Shown here: piece by piece, positions 38,118 to 44,958 of the stretch
How positions within the stretch are numbered: position 1 is the first letter of the stretch
How the letters are laid out: every line of letters starts with the position of its first letter
Assembly: GCA_964625575.1 (NCBI GenBank)
Contig: CAZVBQ010000018.1
Location: 1-64,000 of the forward strand
Length of the DNA: 64,000 bases
Reading direction: 5' to 3'
Origin: UTCHB3 sp964625575
GTDB lineage: Bacteria; Bacteroidota; Ignavibacteria; Ignavibacteriales; Ignavibacteriaceae
The notes under the pieces: generated by a model
Databases searched by the model: none
What the model was told of the DNA's origin: nothing
What the model saw: the letters and a program-made list of their open reading frames with translations, nothing else
Translations under genes and position numbers: made by a program

Positions 38118-38827
38118 AGTTTGAACTCCTTTCCCATTATTCCCGCGACCGCTTTTTCGAGTGTCGGGGAATCATGAGCGATCTTAAGTTCTTCCACTCC
38201 GCCATGATAATGCACTCTGCCTTCAAGCAGGAAGATCACTTCATTTGCAAGTTCCTCAACTTCAGGCATAATGTGGGATGTTAACAGCACCGTGACACCT
38301 TTCGCGTTGGCATCTCTAACCTTTGTCTTGAAGATGTCTGCCGCCCAAGGATCAAGCGAAGCCGTCGGCTCGTCAAGTATCAGAAACCGGGGCTTGAACA
38401 TAAACGCAATGGATGCTGAAAGTTTCTGAAGTGTACCCCCGGAAAGATGCTTGATCTGCTTCTTTTCATGTTCAGGGAGACCGAATTTGTGGTAGAGCTC
38501 CAGATCAAGCTCACGTGAGTCAGACCGCAGATGTTTTAGCAGGTCAACCGATTCTTTCACGGTAAGATTCGCGGGAAATCCATGGTATTGAGGCAGGTAA
38601 CCCGTGATCTTCTTGAATTCATTGTTGTTAAAGATGGTTCGTCCGTCAATATCTATTGAGCCGGAGTCCGGGATAACCAGACCGAGTATCGATTTAAGCA
38701 GGGTGGTCTTGCCCGATCCATTTGGGCCGACTATAGCGGTAACCGCGCCTTCTCTAAGCTCGAAATTTACATTGTCGAGGGCTTTTAGTTTTTTGTAATT
38801 TTTGCCAAGTCCGGCTATTTTGATCAT
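38105..38827 (-). CDS. nosF: NosF ABC ATPase
   Basis: A 240-residue ATPase: Walker A GPNGSGKTT, signature LSGGTLQK, Walker B FLILDEPTASLDP, and the H-loop SHIM. Partner of NosY in the CuZ-maturation transporter. The start ATG overlaps the nosD stop (ATGA arrangement), a sign of coupled translation. Confidence 0.94.
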   Translation of the reverse strand: MIKIAGLGKNYKKLKALDNVNFELREGAVTAIVGPNGSGKTTLLKSILGLVIPDSGSIDIDGRTIFNNNEFKKITGYLPQYHGFPANLTVKESVDLLKHLRSDSRELDLELYHKFGLPEHEKKQIKHLSGGTLQKLSASIAFMFKPRFLILDEPTASLDPWAADIFKTKVRDANAKGVTVLLTSHIMPEVEELANEVIFLLEGRVHYHGGVEELKIAHDSPTLEKAVAGIMGKEFKLCTA

Positions 38828-40062
38828 ACAATCCTCCGCATGGCGGGTTTCTCATCAATCAATTGTTTTGGGGTAAGGGCGGGGAACACCCTTTCGGCGA
38901 GGTCAAGCATCCGGGTGAACAGACCCCGCATCAAGATCAGTGTCGGTTTATATTCTGATATTATCACCGAGAAAAGTGAAACGGGGTGGTAAGGCACATC
39001 GCCGTATCCGTCTTTGTTCAGGTCGTATCCCGCATAGTTATCCCAGAAATTTCCGCTGAAAGTGTTGAAATTCTGTTTCGAATTGGTGGCTATATCGAAG
39101 TTATTCCCCGTAAAAGTGTTTTTCTCGAACCGGTTATCCATCGAGTTAGCCATCAGGTCGAGCGCCCAGCCGTTCTTCTCGAACAGGTTGTACTCAAGTC
39201 TGCACTTCCCCGAAGCTTCCATGAATATCCCTTTCGTATTGCCAGTGAAGCGGTTTCCGGTGATGTTCGACTTGTTGATCTCTTTCAGAAGTAATCCGTA
39301 TGAGGCAGACCCCTTATTGTTGAGGAAGAGGTTGCCATCCATATCGATAAAGGCGGAGTACATCACTGCCACGCCGGCGCCGTTCTCGAAGAATTTATTG
39401 CCGGAGTAACGGCTGCTGTCGGAAAACATGAAGTGCAGCCCGTATCGCAGGTTTCTTTTCGAAGCGTTGCCCGTCATCAGGTTGTGCCGGCTGAACTCAA
39501 GGTATATTCCGTCACGGTGTCCCGAAATGGTGTTCCCCGATATCATGGTGTTCATGCAATACCAAAGGTGAATGCCGTTACCCGAGTTGGTTTCGGTCTT
39601 GGCGAATGAATGAATCGAGTTACCCCGGACAGTTATCCTGTCGGTCTTCTGAAGATAAATGCCAAAAAAGTTGTTGTAGAGTTCGTTATTCTCTATCAGG
39701 CAGTCTGAAACATTCTCCACTCTGATGCCTGAGTGCTCGAATTTGTAGCTGAACTCTGAATTGATCAACTTTAACCCTGAAACGTGTACACCGGCAGATC
39801 TGATAATGAGCACCGAGCCTTTCTTTCCGGCATCAAGAACAGGTAAACCTTCACCACGGATGAAAAGAGGTTTATCGATCGCAAGATCGGTCACCATGTA
39901 TTTGCCTGCTTTCACCGTGATGGTTGATCCGGGTTCCGCCGCTTCAACAGCACGGGAGAGTGATTTGTATTTTCCACTTGGTGATACCTCAATTCCGCCG
40001 GCTGAACCACGGGAGGTCAGCATGGTTGTAAAGATCACGAAGAGGAGAAGCGCGCGTTTCAT
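38824..40062 (-). CDS. nosD: NosD periplasmic copper-site maturation protein
   Basis: A 412-residue periplasmic protein with a signal peptide (1-21) and a right-handed beta-helix of CASH repeats (ENVSDCLIENNELYNNFFGI, GISGHRDGIYLEFS-like blocks). It ends with NFWDNYAGYDLNKDGYGDVPY, the family's calcium-loop signature. NosD delivers or assembles copper-sulfur centres for NosZ. One base after nosL. Confidence 0.93.
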   Translation of the reverse strand: MKRALLLFVIFTTMLTSRGSAGGIEVSPSGKYKSLSRAVEAAEPGSTITVKAGKYMVTDLAIDKPLFIRGEGLPVLDAGKKGSVLIIRSAGVHVSGLKLINSEFSYKFEHSGIRVENVSDCLIENNELYNNFFGIYLQKTDRITVRGNSIHSFAKTETNSGNGIHLWYCMNTMISGNTISGHRDGIYLEFSRHNLMTGNASKRNLRYGLHFMFSDSSRYSGNKFFENGAGVAVMYSAFIDMDGNLFLNNKGSASYGLLLKEINKSNITGNRFTGNTKGIFMEASGKCRLEYNLFEKNGWALDLMANSMDNRFEKNTFTGNNFDIATNSKQNFNTFSGNFWDNYAGYDLNKDGYGDVPYHPVSLFSVIISEYKPTLILMRGLFTRMLDLAERVFPALTPKQLIDEKPAMRRIV

Positions 40063-40063
40063 T

Positions 40064-40507
40064 TTAGTTGGTCTTCGCGCTTAAAAGCTTATCCCAGGTG
40101 TAGTGCACGGCGCTTGAGTCTTTTATCGCTTTCATTGCATCCTGATGCGTTTTGAACGCGGCAAGATTCGCGCCCATTGGTGAGTCGATCTCCTTACTTG
40201 TCACGTACATCGCGCTCCTTCCGTCGAAGAGAACACCGGGCTGCGACATCGATGTTACGTACACGGTAGTCTCTTTGGGATCATAATTGCCGGGCATTTT
40301 TGTGTACGCGACGAGGCACTCAATGGAATCGAACTTAAAGACTTTCCCTTTCGGGGTTATCAGCTCACTCCCGAACTCATGGTCAGTTATCAGCATCTGG
40401 CAGAATGAACAGTTGTCTTTTCCATACTGTATCGGTTCAGGGTCGTGGCTGCCACATCCTGTGAACATCAATAAAACCGCGAACAGCGATATTAATTTCG
40501 ACTTCAT
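40064..40507 (-). CDS. nosL: NosL copper-chaperone lipoprotein
   Basis: A 147-residue lipoprotein (lipobox FTGC, Cys18). Residues 33-38 carry the CSFCQM motif with the cysteines and methionine that bind Cu(I) in NosL, and the FDSIECLVAY and SPMGANLAAF blocks are typical. NosL supplies copper to NosD or NosZ. Four-base overlap with the upstream membrane-protein gene. Confidence 0.93.
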   Translation of the reverse strand: MKSKLISLFAVLLMFTGCGSHDPEPIQYGKDNCSFCQMLITDHEFGSELITPKGKVFKFDSIECLVAYTKMPGNYDPKETTVYVTSMSQPGVLFDGRSAMYVTSKEIDSPMGANLAAFKTHQDAMKAIKDSSAVHYTWDKLLSAKTN

Positions 40508-41088
40508 TTTAAACTCCTTCCTGATCTGTATTCAGAAAACCATACATACGCCATGATCATCAAAGCGAGCCCGATGAAGAGACTACCAATCCAGGGGAGG
40601 GAAGTGGCGTTGATATTTAAAAGCTGTTTGCTGCCGAGAAGTGGCGGTTGATAACTCATTCCCGGCACTTTAATCGGGGCATTGGGGTTGAGGTTGTGTC
40701 CATAATCATATTCCCACATGTAAAAATCGTACACACCCAGTATCCCGAGCAGCACGATAATAATAAGCATCGCGAGTACGGCAGTTTTGTTTCCTTTCCA
40801 TGCAATCAGAAGTCCGGCCGCGGTGAGGAAGAGGATGATCATTGGCATGTAAGTCAGTTCGGGGATCGAGTTTTCATCGATCACCTTCATCCCGATGTAG
40901 TGATTCAATCCGTTGAGGGTGTTAAGGTCATTGGGACCCTCTCCGGTTATCTTGTTGATCCAGATGTAGAGGCCCATTCCTTCGGGATATTGAGGGGCCT
41001 GGATGTCGATCTTCCATATCGGGGTGATGAATGTCCCGAGGAGCAGGATCGAAGCGAAAGCAACAAGAAATTTTGATCGTTTGGTCAT
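40504..41088 (-). CDS. nos-cluster membrane protein
   Basis: A 194-residue membrane protein with four or five helices (residues 6-25, about 82-100, 107-125, 165-185), starting MTKRSKFLVAFASILLLG. A longer frame starts inside nosZ and is not credible. Clade II nos clusters usually carry a membrane protein here (NosB-like), of unresolved function and possibly linking quinol to NosZ; I cannot confirm that from sequence. It lies between the hairpin at 41111 and nosL. Confidence 0.75.
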   Translation of the reverse strand: MTKRSKFLVAFASILLLGTFITPIWKIDIQAPQYPEGMGLYIWINKITGEGPNDLNTLNGLNHYIGMKVIDENSIPELTYMPMIILFLTAAGLLIAWKGNKTAVLAMLIIIVLLGILGVYDFYMWEYDYGHNLNPNAPIKVPGMSYQPPLLGSKQLLNINATSLPWIGSLFIGLALMIMAYVWFSEYRSGRSLK

Positions 41089-41110
41089 TTTAGTTGTCCG
41101 TTTTAGATCA

Positions 41111-41132
41111 GGGGACGTGTTGCCACGTCCCC
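41111..41132. other. Strong intercistronic hairpin after nosZ
   Basis: Nine-base perfect arms GGGGACGTG and CACGTCCCC with a TTGC loop, 9-30 bases after the nosZ stop in the operon transcript. There is no T tract in the transcribed direction, so it is more likely an RNA-stabilising or partial-attenuation structure than a terminator. Confidence 0.6.
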
Positions 41133-41140
41133 ATGAAAAT

Positions 41141-43093
41141 TTATTTTCCGGTACCGAACGACAGTTGCACGTTCGAGCCGGCGGGTGATACTCTGGCATA
41201 GCCCGACATTTCCTGATGGAGCGCTGAGCAGAAGTCAGAGCAATAGAACGGGTAGATTCCCGGTTGTTTGGGTTCCCAGAGGATGGTTCTTGTCTCTCCG
41301 GGCATTATCAAGAGCTCGGAGTTCGTCATACCTTTGATAGCGAATCCGTGGGGAACATCCCAGTCCTGCTCAAGATTGGTCAGGTGGAAGTAAACCTTGT
41401 CACCAACTTTTATTCCCTCGATGTTGTCGGGCGCGAAGTGGCTTCTTGTCGCGGTCATGTAAACGTGAAGGGTGTTTCCTTCTCTGACCACTCTCGCGTC
41501 CTTTTCACCTTTGGCAGCGTAAGGATTGCCGTTTTTCGAGTTCTCGTATATCTTCATGAAGTCTTTTTTAAGTATCGAAGCGTCAATTCCTTGAGCATAA
41601 TGGGGCTCGCCGATGGTGGGGAAGTCGAGCAGAAGTTTCATTTTGTCGCCTGAGATATCGATCAACTGGGCTGACTGTGTAAGCATTGGTCCGGTTGGCA
41701 GGTATCTGTCTTTAGTGATCTTGTTGAGCGCGATAAGATATTTGCCGAATGGCTTTTTGGTGTCGCCACCCATCACGCAGAGGTGCCCGATCGAGTAGTA
41801 AACAGGGATCCTGTCAACCACTTCCCACGTACCGAGCTTCCATTTAACCACTTCCGAAGAAATGAAAGCGGATGTGTAAGCATACCCTTTGCCGTCGAAT
41901 TCTGTGTGAAGAGGCCCAAGACCGGGGTTCTGCACTTCTCCGGCGTTGATCTCTGAATACTTGAGTACGGGAATTCCTTGGAAATCACCGTCAAACTTTT
42001 TCTCTTCAATCGCCTTCATCATTTTTGAGAATGAGTGAACGGGGATCACGGTAGCAAGCTTGCCACCGGCTACAATGTACTCACCCGAAGGGTCAACATC
42101 CACGCCGTGAGGTGATTTGGGGGTCGGGAGGAAGTAGATCATTCCCGGACAGTCTTTTGGATCGAGAACCTTCACGGTTTTCAGATTTTCCGACTTCGCA
42201 ACGCGACTTTTCTCATCAACGTAGTTGTGATAATAGTCGGCCGGCATATCCTTTGCCTTGCCCGCTTTCAGATATTCTTCGGCCTTTTTCCAGTTGACAG
42301 CGGCGATGAAATCCTTGTCATTCTTTGACGCGTTTATCTCGAGGAGGGTGTTAGCTTGTTCCGAATTGTAGCTTGTGAAGAAAGCCCATCCGTGTGATGG
42401 ACCCTTTCCCGCGCGGGCGAGATCGTAGTTGAGACCGGGAGCGATAATCTGGAACTCGAGGTTCATTTTGCCGCTTTCCGAGTTAACTTTCACGAATGAG
42501 ATTGTGCCTTTGAAGTTCTCTTTGTACGATTTTATATCAACATCAGCGTTAGGTATTGGAAGCGAGAACCTTGTTGAAGCAACCACATATTCCGAGTTCT
42601 CGGTGGTGAAAGGGGAGCCATGATTACCCGCTGAATTGGGTATTTCGATGATCTCAGCGGTTTCGAAATCCTTCAGATCGATTCTCGCGATCCTTGGAGT
42701 ATTGTTAGCGTTGATAAACAACCACTTCCCGTTAGCCACGCCTTCACTTTCTGAAAGTGATGGATGATGCGCGTCATCCCAAGGGATAAAACCGTGAGAA
42801 GTGTTAAGCATCGCCTTGGTTTCTTCTGAATAACCATAACCGGTTTCAGGATTTTGCGAGAAAACAGGGATCACTTTGAAGAGCCTGCCCGAGGGCACGC
42901 CGTAAACAGACACCTGCCCGCTGAATCCACCCGACATGAAAGTGTAGAATTCGTCGTACTCTCCCGGTTTTACGTACACCTTTTGGGCGGCATCACCCGT
43001 ATCGAGGGCTGATGAACTCTTCCCGCATCCCGCCATGAAGAGTACGGGAATGAGCAAGAAGGAGAACGCGGCTAATATTGTGCTTTTTTTCAT
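41141..43093 (-). CDS. nosZ: Nitrous-oxide reductase, clade II
   Basis: A 650-residue enzyme that reduces N2O to N2. A beta-propeller carries the CuZ ligands (WDDAHHPS with His109/110, SHGWAFF, SPHGVDV, GPLHTEF, GEPHYAQ). A cupredoxin-like C-terminal domain has the CuA site (HGFAIKGM; Cys618, Cys622, His626, Met629 in CSDFCSALHQEM). The signal is a Sec/lipoprotein one (FMAGC, Cys23), not a Tat signal as in clade I. Length and ligands are complete. The 650-residue clade II form is typical of non-denitrifying N2O reducers. Confidence 0.97.
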   Translation of the reverse strand: MKKSTILAAFSFLLIPVLFMAGCGKSSSALDTGDAAQKVYVKPGEYDEFYTFMSGGFSGQVSVYGVPSGRLFKVIPVFSQNPETGYGYSEETKAMLNTSHGFIPWDDAHHPSLSESEGVANGKWLFINANNTPRIARIDLKDFETAEIIEIPNSAGNHGSPFTTENSEYVVASTRFSLPIPNADVDIKSYKENFKGTISFVKVNSESGKMNLEFQIIAPGLNYDLARAGKGPSHGWAFFTSYNSEQANTLLEINASKNDKDFIAAVNWKKAEEYLKAGKAKDMPADYYHNYVDEKSRVAKSENLKTVKVLDPKDCPGMIYFLPTPKSPHGVDVDPSGEYIVAGGKLATVIPVHSFSKMMKAIEEKKFDGDFQGIPVLKYSEINAGEVQNPGLGPLHTEFDGKGYAYTSAFISSEVVKWKLGTWEVVDRIPVYYSIGHLCVMGGDTKKPFGKYLIALNKITKDRYLPTGPMLTQSAQLIDISGDKMKLLLDFPTIGEPHYAQGIDASILKKDFMKIYENSKNGNPYAAKGEKDARVVREGNTLHVYMTATRSHFAPDNIEGIKVGDKVYFHLTNLEQDWDVPHGFAIKGMTNSELLIMPGETRTILWEPKQPGIYPFYCSDFCSALHQEMSGYARVSPAGSNVQLSFGTGK

Positions 43094-43113
43094 TTGACTG
43101 CCTTCCGGTTAAG

Positions 43114-43614
43114 TTATTTGGGTTTGTTTACCGATCTGAAATACTCCAGAATGTCCATAGCTTCCTCTTTTGTTACATTCTGGAACGGCATGGCAGTCAT
43201 ATATTCAGCCAGCATTTTTTTAGCTTCAGGGTGCTTCTTGGTCATTTCATCCGGATTCATGATCATGTTAACGATATATTCGGGTGATCTTCTTGTGGTG
43301 ACATCGCGCTGGGCCGGACCTACATATCTTTCATCAAGCTTGTGGCATGAAGCGCATTTTTCATTGAAAGTTTTCTCACCCTTCGAAGCCCGGGCGAGAT
43401 CGATCTCACCGAGGGTGAGTTTTTCCTTTACCGGTCCGATACCGTTCTCGAGTTCAAAGTCGGAGAGACCCGAGGTATTCTCAACCGCGGAACCGCTTCC
43501 TTGAGCGTTCGATTTCTTTTTCCCTTCCGCGTTATCGCCGCCGCAACCTGTTACCTGGAACAGGAAAAGACCGGCAGCCAGAATAAGAGAAGGATAGATA
43601 TACTTGGTTTTCAC
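43114..43614 (-). CDS. Monoheme cytochrome c lipoprotein
   Basis: A 166-residue lipoprotein (lipobox VTGC, Cys24), a flexible linker to about 65, then one class I cytochrome c domain: heme motif CASCH (Cys87, Cys90, His91) and likely sixth ligand Met in MTAMPFQNV. As first gene of the nos operon it is the likely electron donor to NosZ. The start is GTG, supported by GGAGG six bases upstream (plus-strand CCTCC at 43621-43625). Confidence 0.92.
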   Translation of the reverse strand: MKTKYIYPSLILAAGLFLFQVTGCGGDNAEGKKKSNAQGSGSAVENTSGLSDFELENGIGPVKEKLTLGEIDLARASKGEKTFNEKCASCHKLDERYVGPAQRDVTTRRSPEYIVNMIMNPDEMTKKHPEAKKMLAEYMTAMPFQNVTKEEAMDILEYFRSVNKPK

Positions 43615-43632
43615 AATGAACCTCCGTTATAA

Positions 43633-43650
43633 TCAGACTAAAAAGTCCGA
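43633..43650. promoter_or_regulatory. Second short dyad in the nos leader
   Basis: TCAGACT, four A, AGTCCGA: a 7-base dyad with one mismatch. It shares the ATCAGA sequence with the promoter palindrome and may be a second binding site or a leader hairpin. Confidence 0.35.
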
Positions 43651-43741
43651 ATTTAAGTTAAAAGAATGGCGCCGGTCAAAAAGGGGACCACGAGAAGTGT
43701 CGTCGCGCCTCGCGTCCAATACCGGTGCTGTCATGCCCCAT

Positions 43742-43770
43742 TTGAAATCAGATAAAAATGTCTGATTCAA
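43742..43770. promoter_or_regulatory. Candidate operator at the nos promoter
   Basis: A palindrome with arms TTGAAATCAGA and TCTGATTCAA around eight AT-rich bases; one extra A is the only break in symmetry. It starts at the -10 element and covers the expected transcription start, so a dimer bound there would block transcription. The NsrR-like protein of the same operon is the first candidate. Confidence 0.6.
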
Positions 43771-43798
43771 ATATAACAGTTTATTTTCTGAATGTCAA
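43768..43798 (-). promoter_or_regulatory. Promoter of the nos operon
   Basis: On the minus strand TTGACA (43798-43793), exactly 17 bases, TATATT (43775-43770), continuing to TATATTTG. It fits both the sigma-70 consensus and the Bacteroidota -7 form TAnnTTTG. The leader to the cytochrome start is about 150 bases. Confidence 0.7.
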
Positions 43799-43844
43799 AT
43801 ATTTTTTGATTTTTTTTTGGGGGGGAGGGAAGGGGGAAATTTTT

Positions 43845-43975
43845 AAACCGCCAAGAACGCAAAGTTCGCAAAGAGTTAATAGGACGCGGATAGACGCGGG
43901 TTGCACGGATAAACACGGAAGAGAAAAGTATCCGCGTTCATCTGTTAAATCTGTGTGTATCCGTGTGCTTAAAAT
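43845..43975. repeat. Long direct repeat, left copy
   Basis: Shares GCAAAGTTCGC, AATAGGACGCGGATA, CGGATAAACACGGAAGAG, AGTATCCGCGTTCATCTGT and AAATCTGTGTGTATC with the copy at 44810-44940, in the same order and spacing. Internal inverted motifs (ACACGGAT / ATCCGTGT) give it fold-back character. Confidence 0.8.
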
Positions 43976-44136
43976 TTAGGGATCTTGGTATTCACGACCA
44001 AAGCATATTGTGCGTTTAATATTTGATTTTCAGAGAATATTCGGTATCGAGGTGGTGTCCCAAAATCATGGTTATTTCCTACTTAAATCATATTTTTTAT
44101 ATTGTATTTACATTTTCTTGGATTCATAGAGTTATA

Positions 44137-44397
44137 ATGCCAGTAATTTCGACATTTTTTGGAATCATTGTAAGAATGTACTACGATGAACATAATCCCC
44201 CACATGTGCACATTGAATATCAAAACAGGTTAGCCGTTTTCGATTTTCGGGGAAATGTGTTGAAAGGCGATCTTCAATCCAAAACAGCCACGAAACTTGT
44301 AAGGGAGTGGATCGATCTAAATAATGTTGAATTGCAAGATAATTGGAACCGTGCTGTTAATGGAGAACAATTAGTGTCAATCAAACCTTTGGACTAA
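44137..44397 (+). CDS. DUF4160 family protein
   Basis: An 86-residue protein, MPVISTFFGIIVRMYYDEHN then PPHVHIEY, the DUF4160 signature. The ATG at 44137 is taken because the family starts there; upstream sequence in the same frame is hydrophobic but unrelated. DUF4160 genes are nearly always followed by a DUF2442 gene, as here, and the pair is suspected to be a toxin-antitoxin or regulatory module. It is AT-rich relative to its surroundings and sits between long direct repeats. Confidence 0.88.
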   Translation: MPVISTFFGIIVRMYYDEHNPPHVHIEYQNRLAVFDFRGNVLKGDLQSKTATKLVREWIDLNNVELQDNWNRAVNGEQLVSIKPLD

Positions 44398-44406
44398 GAG
44401 GCAAAT

Positions 44407-44658
44407 ATGTGGAACTTAAACAGAGTAACCAAAATATCGTATCAAGGAAACTACAAGTACTATATTGAGTTTGATAACGGTGTTTCCGGAGTTATCGATT
44501 TCGTTGGTATATGGGAGAAAGGTCCGGTTTTTCGCTGTTTGAAAGATGAAACCATATTCAAATCTGCGGAAATTGCCGGTGGGACGATCTGTTGGAACAA
44601 CGAAATTGATCTGGCGCCGGAATCGCTGTACGAGCAATTATCAGCCCCGGCGGCCTGA
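44407..44658 (+). CDS. DUF2442 family protein
   Basis: An 83-residue protein with the DUF2442 pattern (YYIEFDNGVSGVIDF, KDETIFKSAEIAGGTICWNNEIDLAPESLYE). Nine bases after the DUF4160 gene and in the same transcription unit. In the proposed toxin-antitoxin pairing DUF2442 is the DNA-binding, antitoxin-like member; not demonstrated here. Confidence 0.88.
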   Translation: MWNLNRVTKISYQGNYKYYIEFDNGVSGVIDFVGIWEKGPVFRCLKDETIFKSAEIAGGTICWNNEIDLAPESLYEQLSAPAA

Positions 44659-44809
44659 TATGAGTTAAAAGCAGGTAATCTGCTATCGAAACTTATACTC
44701 TTGAATACTACCGGTAAAATCTCCGGGAGTTTCTGTTTTCTGCTAATTCCGATCCAATCCAACAGACCAGATCCCAATCCACCTGCGGCGGAGTGCAGGT
44801 GAGATTCTT

Positions 44810-44940
44810 AACCGCCGGGGACGCAAAGTTCGCGAAGAGTCAATAGGACGCGGATACACGCGGATTAAACGGATAAACACGGAAGAGATAAGTATCCGCG
44901 TTCATCTGTGAAATCTGTGTGTATCTGCGTGCTTCAAGTT
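44810..44940. repeat. Long direct repeat, right copy
   Basis: Second copy of the 43845-43975 repeat, in the same orientation, with scattered substitutions. It is preceded by a small CACCTG / CAGGTG hairpin near 44779-44801. It ends 18 bases from the stop of the convergent secreted-protein gene. Confidence 0.8.
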
Positions 44941-44958
44941 CTTTATTGACTAATTATG

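Noticed and set aside
41089..41199. Longer form of the nos-cluster membrane protein
   Set aside because: It would start inside nosZ and pass through the hairpin; the peptide has no membrane or signal character before MTKRSKF.
44023..44136. Upstream extension of the DUF4160 gene
   Set aside because: Hydrophobic residues unlike the family; the conserved start MPVISTF has its own ATG at 44137.
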